DNA from: Bacillota bacterium
GTDB taxonomy: Bacteria > Bacillota > Dethiobacteria > DTU022
DNA: 7,202 bases
Reading direction: 5' to 3'
Assembly: GCA_012797095.1 (NCBI GenBank)
Contig: JAAZPS010000240.1
Location: forward strand, 1-7,202
Each line of letters starts with the position of its first letter. The stretch's first letter is position 1. Both the position numbers and the translations under genes were made by a program. The notes beneath the pieces were generated by a model that saw only the letters and a list, made by a program, of their open reading frames with translations, was not told the DNA's origin and did no database searches. Shown piece by piece: positions 1-6,042 of the stretch.

Positions 1-1
1 G

Positions 2-238
2 TTGAACAGGATTCTCGTGCCGGGGGGGTTTGTTGCCTTTGAGGTGGGTGAGGTTCGCGGCGGCAGTGTCTTTCTGGAAACCCTGGCCGTTCCGGCGGCG
101 ATCGCTGCCGGGCTGATTCCCGAAGCGGTTATTGTCAACAGCCAGATCTTCACGAAGACGTCGAACTGCTGGGGGATCGATAATCTTAAAAAGGGGACCA
201 ACACAAACCGGATTGTTCTGCTTCGTAAACCCGGGTAG
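2..238 (+). CDS. C-terminal end of a site-specific DNA methyltransferase-like protein (5' truncated)
   Basis: Only the last 78 codons are in the window; the frame is open to the left edge, so the start lies outside. The segment VNSQIFTKTSNCWGIDN followed by KKGTNTNRIVLL resembles the C-terminal end of COG0863-type DNA modification methylases, where an FTKT..CWG block is followed by GTNTNRIV close to the stop. The catalytic (D/N)PP(Y/F) motif and the AdoMet-binding region would lie upstream and cannot be seen, so target base and specificity are unknown. The stop is TAG (236-238), which matters in a Pyl-decoding organism: readthrough would add Pyl plus 15 residues before TGA at 284-286. The gene lies 92 bp upstream of pylB on the same strand, and no clear promoter or terminator was seen between them, so pylB could be co-transcribed with it. 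Confidence 0.7.
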   Translation: MNRILVPGGFVAFEVGEVRGGSVFLETLAVPAAIAAGLIPEAVIVNSQIFTKTSNCWGIDNLKKGTNTNRIVLLRKPG

Positions 239-330
239 GTTGCCGGCGAGAGGGATCCGGACAAGGTGGCTGCTGGAGCCGCCTGAAACAGCCAACACCG
301 CTATCTGCCGAGAAAGGAAAGTGATGCCTC

Positions 331-1430
331 ATGTTCTCCCCTGGACTGGACCTAGATCATCTTCTAGAAAAAGCGGAACGGGAAGAAAAATTATCCCCTG
401 CCGAGCTGCTGTTCCTTCTGGAACTGGAGAAACCGGAGCAGCTGAACCGGCTTTTCGAGCGGGCCTGCACTCTGCGAAACCGGTATTTCGGAAAAAAGGT
501 TTTTTTGTACAGTTTTATCTATTTCTCGACCTACTGCCGCAACGATTGCACTTTTTGCTACTACCGGAGATCCAATTCACATCCCCGGCGCTACCGCAAA
601 ACCGAAACTGAAGTTCTGGAGGCGGCACGCAGCATGGCCGGGTCAGGGGTTCATCTGGTTGACCTGACCATGGGCGAGGATCCCTACTATTTCCAGCGAC
701 ACGGTTTTGAACCGCTGGTAGATCTGGTAAAAAAATCAAGGAAGCGACCGCTCTTCCGGTGATGGTCTCGCCGGGGGTGGTTCCCGGCGATCTTTTCGGC
801 AAACTGGCCCGGGCCGGAGCCGATTGGTATGCCTGCTACCAGGAGACGTATAACCGGGACCTGTTTCACCGGCTGCGGATCGACCAGAGCTACCGCCTTC
901 GCTTTGAGAGCAAGAAAAAGGCGATGGAAAGCGGACTGCTGGTCGAGGACGGGCTGCTGGCCGGAGTGGGCGAGAACGCCTCCGATGTCGCTTTTTCTCT
1001 CAAGACCATCTCCGATCTGGGGGTGCATCAGGCGCGGGTGATGAGCTTTGTGCCGCAGGAAGGAACGCCGCTGGGCGGCCGGCCGGGCCCTCCTCTTGAG
1101 CGGGAATTGAAAATCATTGCCCTGTTGCGGTTGCTGATGCCGGATCGTCTGATCCCGGCATCCCTTGATGTCGACGGGGTGAAAGGGCTGCAGGCGAGGC
1201 TCGGTGCCGGGGCCAACGTGATCACCTCCCTGATTCCGCCGCAGCTGGGATATGCCGGGGTTGCCCAGAGCATCCGGGATATCGACGACGGCTGCCGGAC
1301 CGTGCAGGGGGTTGCCCCCATTTTAAGGCAGATGGGTCTCGAGGTTGCCCCTCTGGAGCAGTACCGCTTGTGGATCGAGGATGAGAGGAAGAAATTACGG
1401 CGGCATTTCGGGAAAGCGAGCGCTTCCTGA
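331..1430 (+). CDS. pylB: PylB, 3-methylornithine synthase (radical SAM), with apparent -1 frameshift
   Basis: PylB is a radical SAM mutase that isomerises L-lysine to (3R)-3-methyl-D-ornithine, the first step of pyrrolysine synthesis in the cytoplasm. Visible family marks are the YFSTYCRNDCTFCYYR block, whose Cys69, Cys73 and Cys76 form the CxxxCxxC 4Fe-4S motif, DLTMGEDPYY (about 111-120), YQETYN (about 170-175), PQEGTP (about 242-247) and IPASLD (about 275-280). The continuous product would be 366 aa, close to archaeal PylB (about 350). The frame breaks at A7 (729-735): the upstream part reads to a TGA near 762 and the rest continues in the -1 frame to TGA at 1428-1430. One more A, or a -1 shift, restores the conserved sequence exactly. 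The start ATG 331 is chosen because the N-terminus fits; its AAAGGA is rather distant. The stop overlaps pylC as TGATG. The frameshift may be a sequencing error, a mutation or recoding. Confidence 0.93.
729..735 (+). other. Homopolymer A7 / A AAA AAA heptamer at the pylB frame break
   Basis: In the pylB frame the codons are GTA AAA AAA TCA, so the seven A form a correctly phased X XXY YYZ slippery heptamer. A -1 slip makes the next codon ATC at 735 and restores the conserved KKIKEATALPVMVSPG reading. An A8 run would do the same. A GC-rich hairpin (770-775 with 783-788) lies about 34 nt downstream, further than the usual 5-9 nt spacing of bacterial frameshift stimulators, and no good Shine-Dalgarno-like stimulator is seen upstream. 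The frame break is certain; its cause is not. Confidence 0.85.
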
Positions 1431-2553
1431 TGCGCGTGCTGGTAGCCGGAGGGAAACTTCAGGGGGTGGAGGCGGCCTATCTGGCCCGGCAGGCCGGGTG
1501 GAGTGTGCTCCTGATCGACCGCGACGGCTCTCCCCCGGCTAGAGGGTTGGCCCACCAATTTCGACAGCTGGATCTTCTCGAAGACCCTGTCGGGATGGCC
1601 GCAGCCGCGGCGGCGGTTGATTTCATCATCCCTGCCATCGAGGATGAGACTGTTCTGGCCTTGCTGGAGCAGGCGGCGCAGCGGGCCGGCACCCCCATCG
1701 CTTGCGACCTCCCTTCATATGCGCTCACCTCTTCCAAAAAAAGATCGGATCGGTTGTTTGCCGAGAAGGGGATACCGGCGCCCCGCCGCTGGCCTGATTG
1801 CGGATTTCCGGTTATTGTTAAGCCTGCTGCCATGAGCGGCAGCCAGGGGGTCAGGAAGATCCCCGATCAGCGCGCACTGGATCTTTTTTTGAGGAAGCGG
1901 GGCCGGCGAAGGAAGATTACGTCGTTCAGGAATATCTGGAGGGGGCTGCTTATTCCATTGAGATCGTGGGCCGGCCCGGCAGCTACAAGCCGCTGCAGGT
2001 GACCGAGCTGCATTTTGACCAGGCGTACGATTGCAAAAGGGTGCTGGCTCCCACCGCACTCGCCCCGGAGCAGGTGCGGCAGTTTCGGGAGCTGAGCGTG
2101 CGGATTGCGGGGCTGGTGCCGCTCACGGGGCTGATGGATATCGAGGTGATCGATGATCGAGGGACGCTGAAAGTGCTGGAGATCGATGCGCGCCTGCCCA
2201 GCCAGACTCCGACGGCGGTATACCGTTCCAGCGGGGTCAATATGCTGGAGCTGCTCTACAATCTTTTTACCGGAAAACGGGGCGGCGCGGAGCGGGATCC
2301 GGCCGGACTGCAGGCGGTTGTTTACGAACATATCAGGGTCACCCCGGATCGGATCGAGACCCTGGGTGAGCGCATCGCTGCGGCGGCGGGCCCTTTGAAG
2401 TATCACCGCGATTTTTTCGGAGCCGATGAGGCGCTCACCGATTACCGGCCGGGCTGCCGTTCCTGGAGTGCTACGCTGATCGTCACGGAAAATGATCGCA
2501 CCCGGGCCTGGGAAAAGCGCTGCCGGGTGCTGGAAAATATCCGCAGCCGGTAG
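1430..2553 (+). CDS. pylC: PylC, 3-methylornithine-L-lysine ligase (ATP-grasp), with apparent -1 frameshift
   Basis: PylC is an ATP-grasp ligase that joins 3-methylornithine to the epsilon-amino group of a second lysine, giving 3-methylornithyl-N6-lysine. Visible marks are an N-terminal Rossmann-like start (MRVLVAGGKLQGVEAAYLA), the ATP-grasp segment FPVIVKPAAMSGSQGV (about 126-141), MDIE (about 236-239) and LEIDARLPSQTP (about 250-261), which carries metal-binding and substrate-site residues in this family. The continuous length would be 374 aa, near the archaeal length (about 364). Translation breaks at T7 (1884-1890): the first frame runs to a stop at 2002, while the conserved sequence continues in the -1 frame (EEAGPAKEDYVVQEYLEGAAYSIEIVG, written here only as evidence of continuity). 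The start ATG overlaps the pylB stop by one base, so translation is likely coupled. The stop is TAG; the same frame stays open 46 more codons to a TGA that overlaps the pylSn start. Confidence 0.92.
1885..1891 (+). other. T7 run / T TTT TTG heptamer at the pylC frame break
   Basis: In the pylC frame the codons are GAT CTT TTT TTG AGG. The last seven bases, T TTT TTG, are a correctly phased X XXY YYZ heptamer, and a -1 slip makes the next codon GAG at 1891, restoring the conserved reading. A T8 run would also restore it (CTT TTT TTT GAG, Leu-Phe-Phe-Glu). An identical T TTT TTG in the same phase at 500-506 in pylB sits in intact frame, so the heptamer alone does not force a shift. No convincing downstream stem at 5-9 nt was found. 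Confidence 0.83.
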
Positions 2554-2678
2554 GCGGTCTGCTCTTTGGAGCAGGCCGGGACCGGTTGGAATCTGTTTTA
2601 CGGCTGCCCGGGATTTATTATGTTGTTACTATCGATCACCGCCGGTTGCCGTTTTCCCTGGAGGGCCTCCGGCGGTAC

Positions 2679-2685
2679 AGGGGGA
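2679..2685 (+). promoter_or_regulatory. Ribosome binding site of pylSn
   Basis: AGGGGGA lies 5 nt before the ATG at 2691. It decides the pylSn start against an in-frame TTG at 2586, which has only a GGAG at poor spacing (14 nt). Confidence 0.65.
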
Positions 2686-2690
2686 CAGCG

Positions 2691-3038
2691 ATGAGCAAAG
2701 CGAAAAGAAGGTACTACCGTAAACGGGTTGATTTCTTCAGGCTCCTTATAAAGATGAAGCTGTGGCCCTCCCGCTCCGGAATCCTCCACGGGATCAGGAG
2801 CATTGAACGCAAGGGCCCTTATGCAGAGATCACCACCCACTGCGGGCATGTTTTCCTGGCGACCACCTCCAAGAACAGCCGCGCCGCCCGCTGGCTGCGC
2901 AACAAGTGGGCTTTCAAAGCCTGCCGTGCCTGCCGGGTGCCCGACTGGAAACTGGAGAAGTACTCCAAAACATTTTTTGCGCAGCACTACGGTTCCATGC
3001 TTGAAGAGCACGGATCCGGGGATTCCCCAAAAGAATAA
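2691..3038 (+). CDS. pylSn: PylSn, tRNA-binding N-terminal domain of split pyrrolysyl-tRNA synthetase
   Basis: PylSn is the separate bacterial counterpart of the N-terminal domain of archaeal PylRS; it binds tRNA-Pyl (T arm and variable loop) and helps PylSc charge it. The 115-residue product has LWPSRSGILHGIRSI (24-38), matching the LW.SR.G.LHKI region of Methanosarcina PylRS, and then TTHCG, NSRAARWLRNK and CRACRVPDWKLEKY. His33, Cys51, Cys78 and Cys81 correspond to the His/Cys3 zinc site of the archaeal domain, so the metal site looks intact. The N-terminus is very basic (KAKRRYYRKR), fitting RNA binding. The start ATG at 2691 has a good RBS; an in-frame extension to TTG 2586 would give 150 aa but begins 35 residues earlier than the family needs. 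It ends in TAA and is in the same frame as pylSc. Placement directly before pylSc is unusual: from memory, in Desulfitobacterium hafniense pylSn lies after pylD. Confidence 0.9.
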   Translation: MSKAKRRYYRKRVDFFRLLIKMKLWPSRSGILHGIRSIERKGPYAEITTHCGHVFLATTSKNSRAARWLRNKWAFKACRACRVPDWKLEKYSKTFFAQHYGSMLEEHGSGDSPKE

Positions 3039-3139
3039 CTGCCGGGGCGGCGACAGCCTGCAGATCTGGAAAACAGGGAAAAGGGAAAGGACCGTCGAAC
3101 CCGGGATCCGTTATGATTCGACATAATATTGTAGAGCAT

Positions 3140-3177
3140 GATCCGCCGCTGTTTGCCGGGTTTCCCCGGGGCGGATC
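3140..3177 (+). promoter_or_regulatory. Leader hairpin upstream of pylSc
   Basis: An 8-bp perfect stem pairs GATCCGCC (3140-3147) with GGCGGATC (3170-3177). Inside it a second stem pairs CCGGG (3156-3160) with CCCGG (3165-3169) around a TTTC loop, and eight unpaired bases on the 5' side separate the two. The structure ends 14 nt before the pylSc Shine-Dalgarno sequence. No T tract follows, so it is not an intrinsic terminator. It could stabilise or process the transcript between the two synthetase halves or modulate pylSc translation. An AT-rich ACATAATATT just upstream (3121-3130) could be a weak -10, but no good -35 was seen. Confidence 0.5.
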
Positions 3178-3191
3178 TCAGGGCTCTCGGC

Positions 3192-3199
3192 AGGAGAGG
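3192..3199 (+). promoter_or_regulatory. Ribosome binding site of pylSc
   Basis: AGGAGAGG lies 7 nt before the GTG at 3207. This supports GTG 3207 over the upstream in-frame ATG at 3138, which has no Shine-Dalgarno sequence and would translate through the leader hairpin. Confidence 0.75.
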
Positions 3200-3206
3200 T
3201 GAAGCA

Positions 3207-4046
3207 GTGGATATTACCTGGACGGCAACGCAGAAACAGCGTCTCGGCGAATTGAATGCAGATGAGGCTCTGGCCGACCTGGTTTTTGCGGATACGGTAT
3301 CGCGGGAGACCCGTTTCCGGGAACTGGAGAAGGAGCTGGCTGCGCAGAACAGGAGGGATCTGGTGAGCCTGAAAGAGGAGCACAGGCGCCCCCTGCTCTT
3401 GCAGCTCGAGAGCAGCCTGGCCCAGTGGTTGAGGGAGCAGGGTTTTGTTCAGGTGGTGACCCCGCTCCTGCTCTCCCGGGGGATGCTCAACAAGATGACG
3501 ATCACCGCGGAGCATCCCCTGACGAGGCAGGTTTTCTGGGTGGATGAGGCCAGATGTCTCCGCCCCATGCTTGCGCCAAATCTGTACTATCTGTTGCGGG
3601 ATCTGAGGCGTCTCTGGGGTAAACCGGTAAAGATCTTCGAGATAGGGCCCTGTTTTCGCAAGGAATCCCAGGGGGCCTACCATCTGAACGAATTTACCAT
3701 GCTTAATTTTGTGGAGCTCGACGATCTGGAGGGCCGCCAGGACGAGAGGCTGAGGGAGCGGGCTGCCGCGCTGATGAAGGCCGCCGGGATCGAGGATTAC
3801 CGACTGGAAAAGGACGAATGCCATGTCTATGGAGATACCATCGATATAATTGCCGGATCCGGTCTGGAGCTGGGATCCGGGGCTTACGGGCCCCACGATC
3901 TCGATCATTCCTGGGGGATCGTCGATCCCTGGGTCGGGATCGGTTTCGGGCTGGAGCGGCTGGCGCTCACCCTGAAGGGGTACAAGAATATTCGCCGCAC
4001 CGGACGCAGCCTGTCATATCTTGACGGTGCCCGGCTGAATATCTGA
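3207..4046 (+). CDS. pylSc: PylSc, catalytic domain of split pyrrolysyl-tRNA synthetase (class II)
   Basis: PylSc activates pyrrolysine with ATP and esterifies it to tRNA-Pyl. The 279-aa product aligns from its first residues with Desulfitobacterium hafniense PylSc (about 288 aa) as I recall it: FW/TW..Q.QRL.ELNA near the start and SLSYLDG.RLNI at the end. Class II motif 2 is FEIGPCFRKES (144-154), with FTMLNF following at 163-168, and motif 3 is GIGFGLERL (244-252). By comparison with Methanosarcina mazei PylRS, the Pyl pocket residues A302, L305, Y306, L309, N346, Y384 and W417 correspond to A123, L126, Y127, L130, N167, Y208 and W242, and R330 to R151, all retained; position C348 is V169. 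The enzyme therefore looks intact and specific for Pyl. Start GTG 3207 is set by its RBS and by alignment. It follows pylSn by 168 bp and precedes pylD by 20 bp. The stop is TGA. Confidence 0.96.
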   Translation: MDITWTATQKQRLGELNADEALADLVFADTVSRETRFRELEKELAAQNRRDLVSLKEEHRRPLLLQLESSLAQWLREQGFVQVVTPLLLSRGMLNKMTITAEHPLTRQVFWVDEARCLRPMLAPNLYYLLRDLRRLWGKPVKIFEIGPCFRKESQGAYHLNEFTMLNFVELDDLEGRQDERLRERAAALMKAAGIEDYRLEKDECHVYGDTIDIIAGSGLELGSGAYGPHDLDHSWGIVDPWVGIGFGLERLALTLKGYKNIRRTGRSLSYLDGARLNI

Positions 4047-4066
4047 TCGAAAAGGGGGCGCGATCA

Positions 4067-4882
4067 TTGACCCGGTTGACTGAAGGAGATCTCAGGGGGC
4101 TTGACCGGAGGATGGCACTTTACGATGCCGGGCTGCTGAAGATAACCGGTCTTTCCTTGCGGCAGATCGCTGCGGCTGCGGCCGCTGTGCCCGAGGAGAC
4201 GGTCAGTGAAAGATCTTCGAGCAGCAAAGTGGCGATTGTTCCGATCACAGCCGGAGAAGGGCTGATCGCCTCCTTTACCGGTACGGTCCGTAGCGTTGTT
4301 GAATGGCTCCGTTTCCCGGCGGTTGTCACCGTGGGGACGGATGTCGCCGGAATCGCTGAAGGGACTGCTTCGGGAGCGGAGATCCTTTTCATGGCCGATG
4401 ATCACAAATTCATCGCCCTGAATCTTTCGACCGGGGCGGTGGCGGATAATGGAGAGGCCACCGGGAGAGGGTTTGTCGCCGCGCTGGAGGGCCTGGCCCG
4501 GGGCCTGCAGGGACGGAAGGTGCTGGTCCTCGGTGCGGGGGCAGTTGGTGCTGCAGCGATCGCCTCACTCCGGAAGCTGGGGGCGGCGGTCGCCCTTTAC
4601 GAGATCGATCCGGACAGGATCGGGCGGTTCGAGCGTGTCCCCGGGATCAGGCTGGAAACCGATCTGAAGACAGCTCTGGTCCGCTATCAATATATCGTGG
4701 AGGCGACGCCCCTGGGAAATTTCATCGAGGCAGGCGATCTGGCTGCCGGGGCCCGATTGGCCTGTCCCGGGATCCCGCTGGGGCTGACCCCTGCAGCGCG
4801 CACCCTGCTGAAAGACAGGTTCATTCACGATCCGCTGCAGATAGGGGTAGCGACAATGTTGATGATGGTTTTGCAAAAGTAG
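4067..4882 (+). CDS. pylD: PylD, pyrrolysine synthase (NAD-dependent dehydrogenase)
   Basis: PylD oxidises the methylornithine amine of 3-methylornithyl-N6-lysine to a semialdehyde; loss of water and ring closure yield pyrrolysine. The 271-aa product has the glycine-rich dinucleotide-binding loop VLVLGAGAVGAAA (152-164) followed by the acidic end of the second strand, LYEID (177-181), as in Rossmann NAD proteins. MTRL at the N-terminus, FMADDHKFIALNL (108-120) and VEATPLGNFI (211-220) fit PylD. The start TTG at 4067 follows AAAGGGGG at 8 nt and matches the family N-terminus. It lies 20 bp after pylSc and so is probably in the same operon. The coding sequence ends AAG TAG TGA: an amber stop backed immediately by TGA, so amber suppression would add only one Pyl residue. 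The TGA also forms part of the extended -10 of the pylT promoter. Confidence 0.94.
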   Translation: MTRLTEGDLRGLDRRMALYDAGLLKITGLSLRQIAAAAAAVPEETVSERSSSSKVAIVPITAGEGLIASFTGTVRSVVEWLRFPAVVTVGTDVAGIAEGTASGAEILFMADDHKFIALNLSTGAVADNGEATGRGFVAALEGLARGLQGRKVLVLGAGAVGAAAIASLRKLGAAVALYEIDPDRIGRFERVPGIRLETDLKTALVRYQYIVEATPLGNFIEAGDLAAGARLACPGIPLGLTPAARTLLKDRFIHDPLQIGVATMLMMVLQK

Positions 4883-4891
4883 TGATATAAT
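4883..4891 (+). promoter_or_regulatory. Extended -10 promoter for pylT
   Basis: TGATATAAT is a consensus TATAAT with an upstream TGN extension, 31 bp before the first base of the tRNA, so a start near 4897-4900 would leave a leader of about 25 nt for RNase P to remove. No good -35 at 16-18 bp was found (TTGATG at 4859-4864 is 21 bp away), which is typical of extended -10 promoters. The TG belongs to the backup TGA stop of pylD. This would let pylT be made separately from the pyl operon. Confidence 0.65.
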
Positions 4892-4922
4892 AGGGTTGCA
4901 ATTATCTTCCCGTCAGATCTGC

Positions 4923-4994
4923 GGGGGGTGGATCGGCAGGATCACATAGACTCTAAATCTATGCAGCCGGGTTGAACTCCCGGACTCCCCGCCA
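4923..4994 (+). tRNA. pylT: tRNA-Pyl, anticodon CUA (amber-decoding)
   Basis: The 72-nt gene folds as a bacterial tRNA-Pyl. The acceptor pairs GGGGGGT (4923-4929) with ACTCCCC (4984-4990), with one G-U pair. The discriminator is G4991 and CCA is encoded (4992-4994). One base (G4930) links to a 4-bp D stem (GATC/GATC) with a 5-nt D loop lacking the usual GG. The anticodon stem has six pairs, CATAGA (4945-4950) with TCTATG (4958-4963), a hallmark of tRNA-Pyl, around loop CTCTAAA with anticodon CTA at 4953-4955. The variable loop is only CAG (4964-4966), and the T stem is CCGGG/CCCGG with loop TTGAACT, lacking the normal TTC. Compact D loop, short variable loop and long anticodon stem are the features PylSn/PylSc recognise. 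It closely resembles the D. hafniense tRNA-Pyl. It lies 40 bp after pylD. Confidence 0.97.
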
Positions 4995-5123
4995 ATTATT
5001 TTCCCGTACATCTTTCGCCCCTCGGCTGCGGCCAAGCGGTGAATGCGAGCTCTCCTTAGGTTTCACCGGATGCCTTCGGCTGTGATGCCGGGCCCGGGCT
5101 TGCCGTCAAGAACAGCTTCGGAG

Positions 5124-5139
5124 TCGCTTGTTCAAGCGA
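5124..5139. repeat. Short perfect inverted repeat upstream of the PilZ gene
   Basis: TCGCTTG (5124-5130) and CAAGCGA (5133-5139) are perfect complements separated by TT. As RNA it would be a hairpin with a four-base loop; as DNA it could be an operator. No T tract follows directly. The surrounding 4995-5174 stretch shows no coding sequence, and I see no convincing intrinsic terminator for pylT there. Confidence 0.4.
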
Positions 5140-5174
5140 TTGATCCGCTTTTGATGAAGGAATAGAACGCTCCA

Positions 5175-5960
5175 ATGTCAAATGACTTCAGTGACTTTGG
5201 CGATGCTCGCGGGATTGCCAAAGTGCCGGTTATCCGGAAGGTTGCCCCGGAAAAACTATGCCTGAAGCGGTGGGATTCGAGAGTGAAGTACCGAAGGATG
5301 TTTCGCATCAACCAGCCGCTCGAGGTTTTTAACCCCGAGCAGAAGATCTATTACAAGAGCATCATCCAGGAGCTGGCCGATGACCATATCGTTATCGGCC
5401 TGCCCCTGCGCTTGCGTCGGGCGCTCAACCTGGCCGAAGGGACTGCCTGGGATTTCCGTTTCACCCTGGAAGATTCCCTCTGCTACTTCCGTAGCAGAGC
5501 TCTGGGAGGAAAGGAAGAAGGACCGCTGCAGCTCTACCGGATCGCTTGGCCCCGGGAACTCAAAAGAGTGCAGCGCCGCCGGTATTACCGTTTTCCCTGC
5601 TCCTTTGATGCCTTTTACTGGGTCTTGAACGAGCCAGTGGAGGCCCCGCTGGAGCAGGCGGCGGAGCTGATGGGCTTACCGGAGAAGGCTGTCATCGTCG
5701 AAATCAGCGGCGGCGGGCTGCAGCTTGTTTCACGCAGGGCTTTCCCCACCGGGACGATCCTGCTGCTGGCGCTCCATCTGCAGAGCAAGGAAAGGAAGCA
5801 GATCATCTATACTCAGGGCCGGGTGATCCGGCCATGGTCCCACCGCCGGATGCAGGGGACCCATTACCGCCATGCCCTTGAATTTGTGGATATACCCGAA
5901 CCCGTCCGGGAAGCGATCGTCAAATTCATCTTTGTCCTGATGCGGGAACGGCCGGACTGA
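5175..5960 (+). CDS. PilZ-domain, YcgR-like c-di-GMP effector protein
   Basis: This is a 261-aa soluble protein with no signal peptide or membrane segment. Residues about 42-125 look like the YcgR-type N-terminal beta domain (FRINQPLEVFN, then a P-L..G alternating beta pattern). Residues about 130-255 look like a PilZ domain: the RxxxR c-di-GMP motif is Arg135-Arg139 in RVQRRRYYRF, and the second motif (D/N)xSxxG appears as EISGGG (176-181), with Glu in place of the usual Asp/Asn. PilZ proteins of this type bind cyclic di-GMP and act on flagellar motility or other surface processes. The Glu substitution could weaken binding or may be tolerated. The start ATG 5175 has a GAAGGAA about 13 nt upstream, which is long; the first 40 residues are not conserved-looking, so the true start could be internal. 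It ends in TGA. Nothing links it functionally to the pyl genes. Confidence 0.8.
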   Translation: MSNDFSDFGDARGIAKVPVIRKVAPEKLCLKRWDSRVKYRRMFRINQPLEVFNPEQKIYYKSIIQELADDHIVIGLPLRLRRALNLAEGTAWDFRFTLEDSLCYFRSRALGGKEEGPLQLYRIAWPRELKRVQRRRYYRFPCSFDAFYWVLNEPVEAPLEQAAELMGLPEKAVIVEISGGGLQLVSRRAFPTGTILLLALHLQSKERKQIIYTQGRVIRPWSHRRMQGTHYRHALEFVDIPEPVREAIVKFIFVLMRERPD

Positions 5961-5965
5961 CTCAC

Positions 5966-5983
5966 CTGCCGCGGGGACGGCAG
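5966..5983 (+). terminator. GC-rich hairpin just after the PilZ gene, possible weak terminator
   Basis: CTGCCG (5966-5971) pairs with CGGCAG (5978-5983) around a six-base loop, starting 6 bp after the PilZ stop. The following bases are ATTGCGG, with no T tract, so this may only protect the 3' end or act with Rho. The call rests on position and stem alone. Confidence 0.3.
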
Positions 5984-6042
5984 ATTGCGGCCGGTTTGCT
6001 CCAGCCTGTTGTGTTGTCAGACCGGTTCTCGGTCAAGGCCCC

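Noticed and set aside
132..611. Open frame of 159 codons on the + strand across the pylB start
   Set aside because: It overlaps the methyltransferase end and pylB in another frame, and its translation is low-complexity Arg/Pro-rich with no family resemblance.
770..788. Hairpin GCCGGG/CCCGGC downstream of the pylB A7 run as a frameshift stimulator
   Set aside because: It lies about 34 nt after the heptamer, too far for the usual 5-9 nt spacing.
2586..2690. N-terminal extension of pylSn to a TTG start
   Set aside because: The translation looks plausible (IYYVVTIDHRRLPFSLEG) but the TTG has a poorly spaced RBS, the ATG at 2691 has a good one, and the PylSn domain begins after 2691.
3138..3206. 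Upstream ATG start for pylSc
   Set aside because: There is no RBS, it would translate through the leader hairpin, and family members start at the position matching GTG 3207.
3111..3908. Long open frame on the - strand (265 codons) opposite pylSc
   Set aside because: It lies antisense to the well-conserved pylSc, has no recognisable motif and no RBS; GC-rich coding DNA often leaves such antisense frames open.
5067..5099. Palindromic CCGGGCCCGG and GCC-TTC-GGC elements as a pylT terminator
   Set aside because: They lie 70-100 bp after the tRNA, the stems are short, and no T tract follows.
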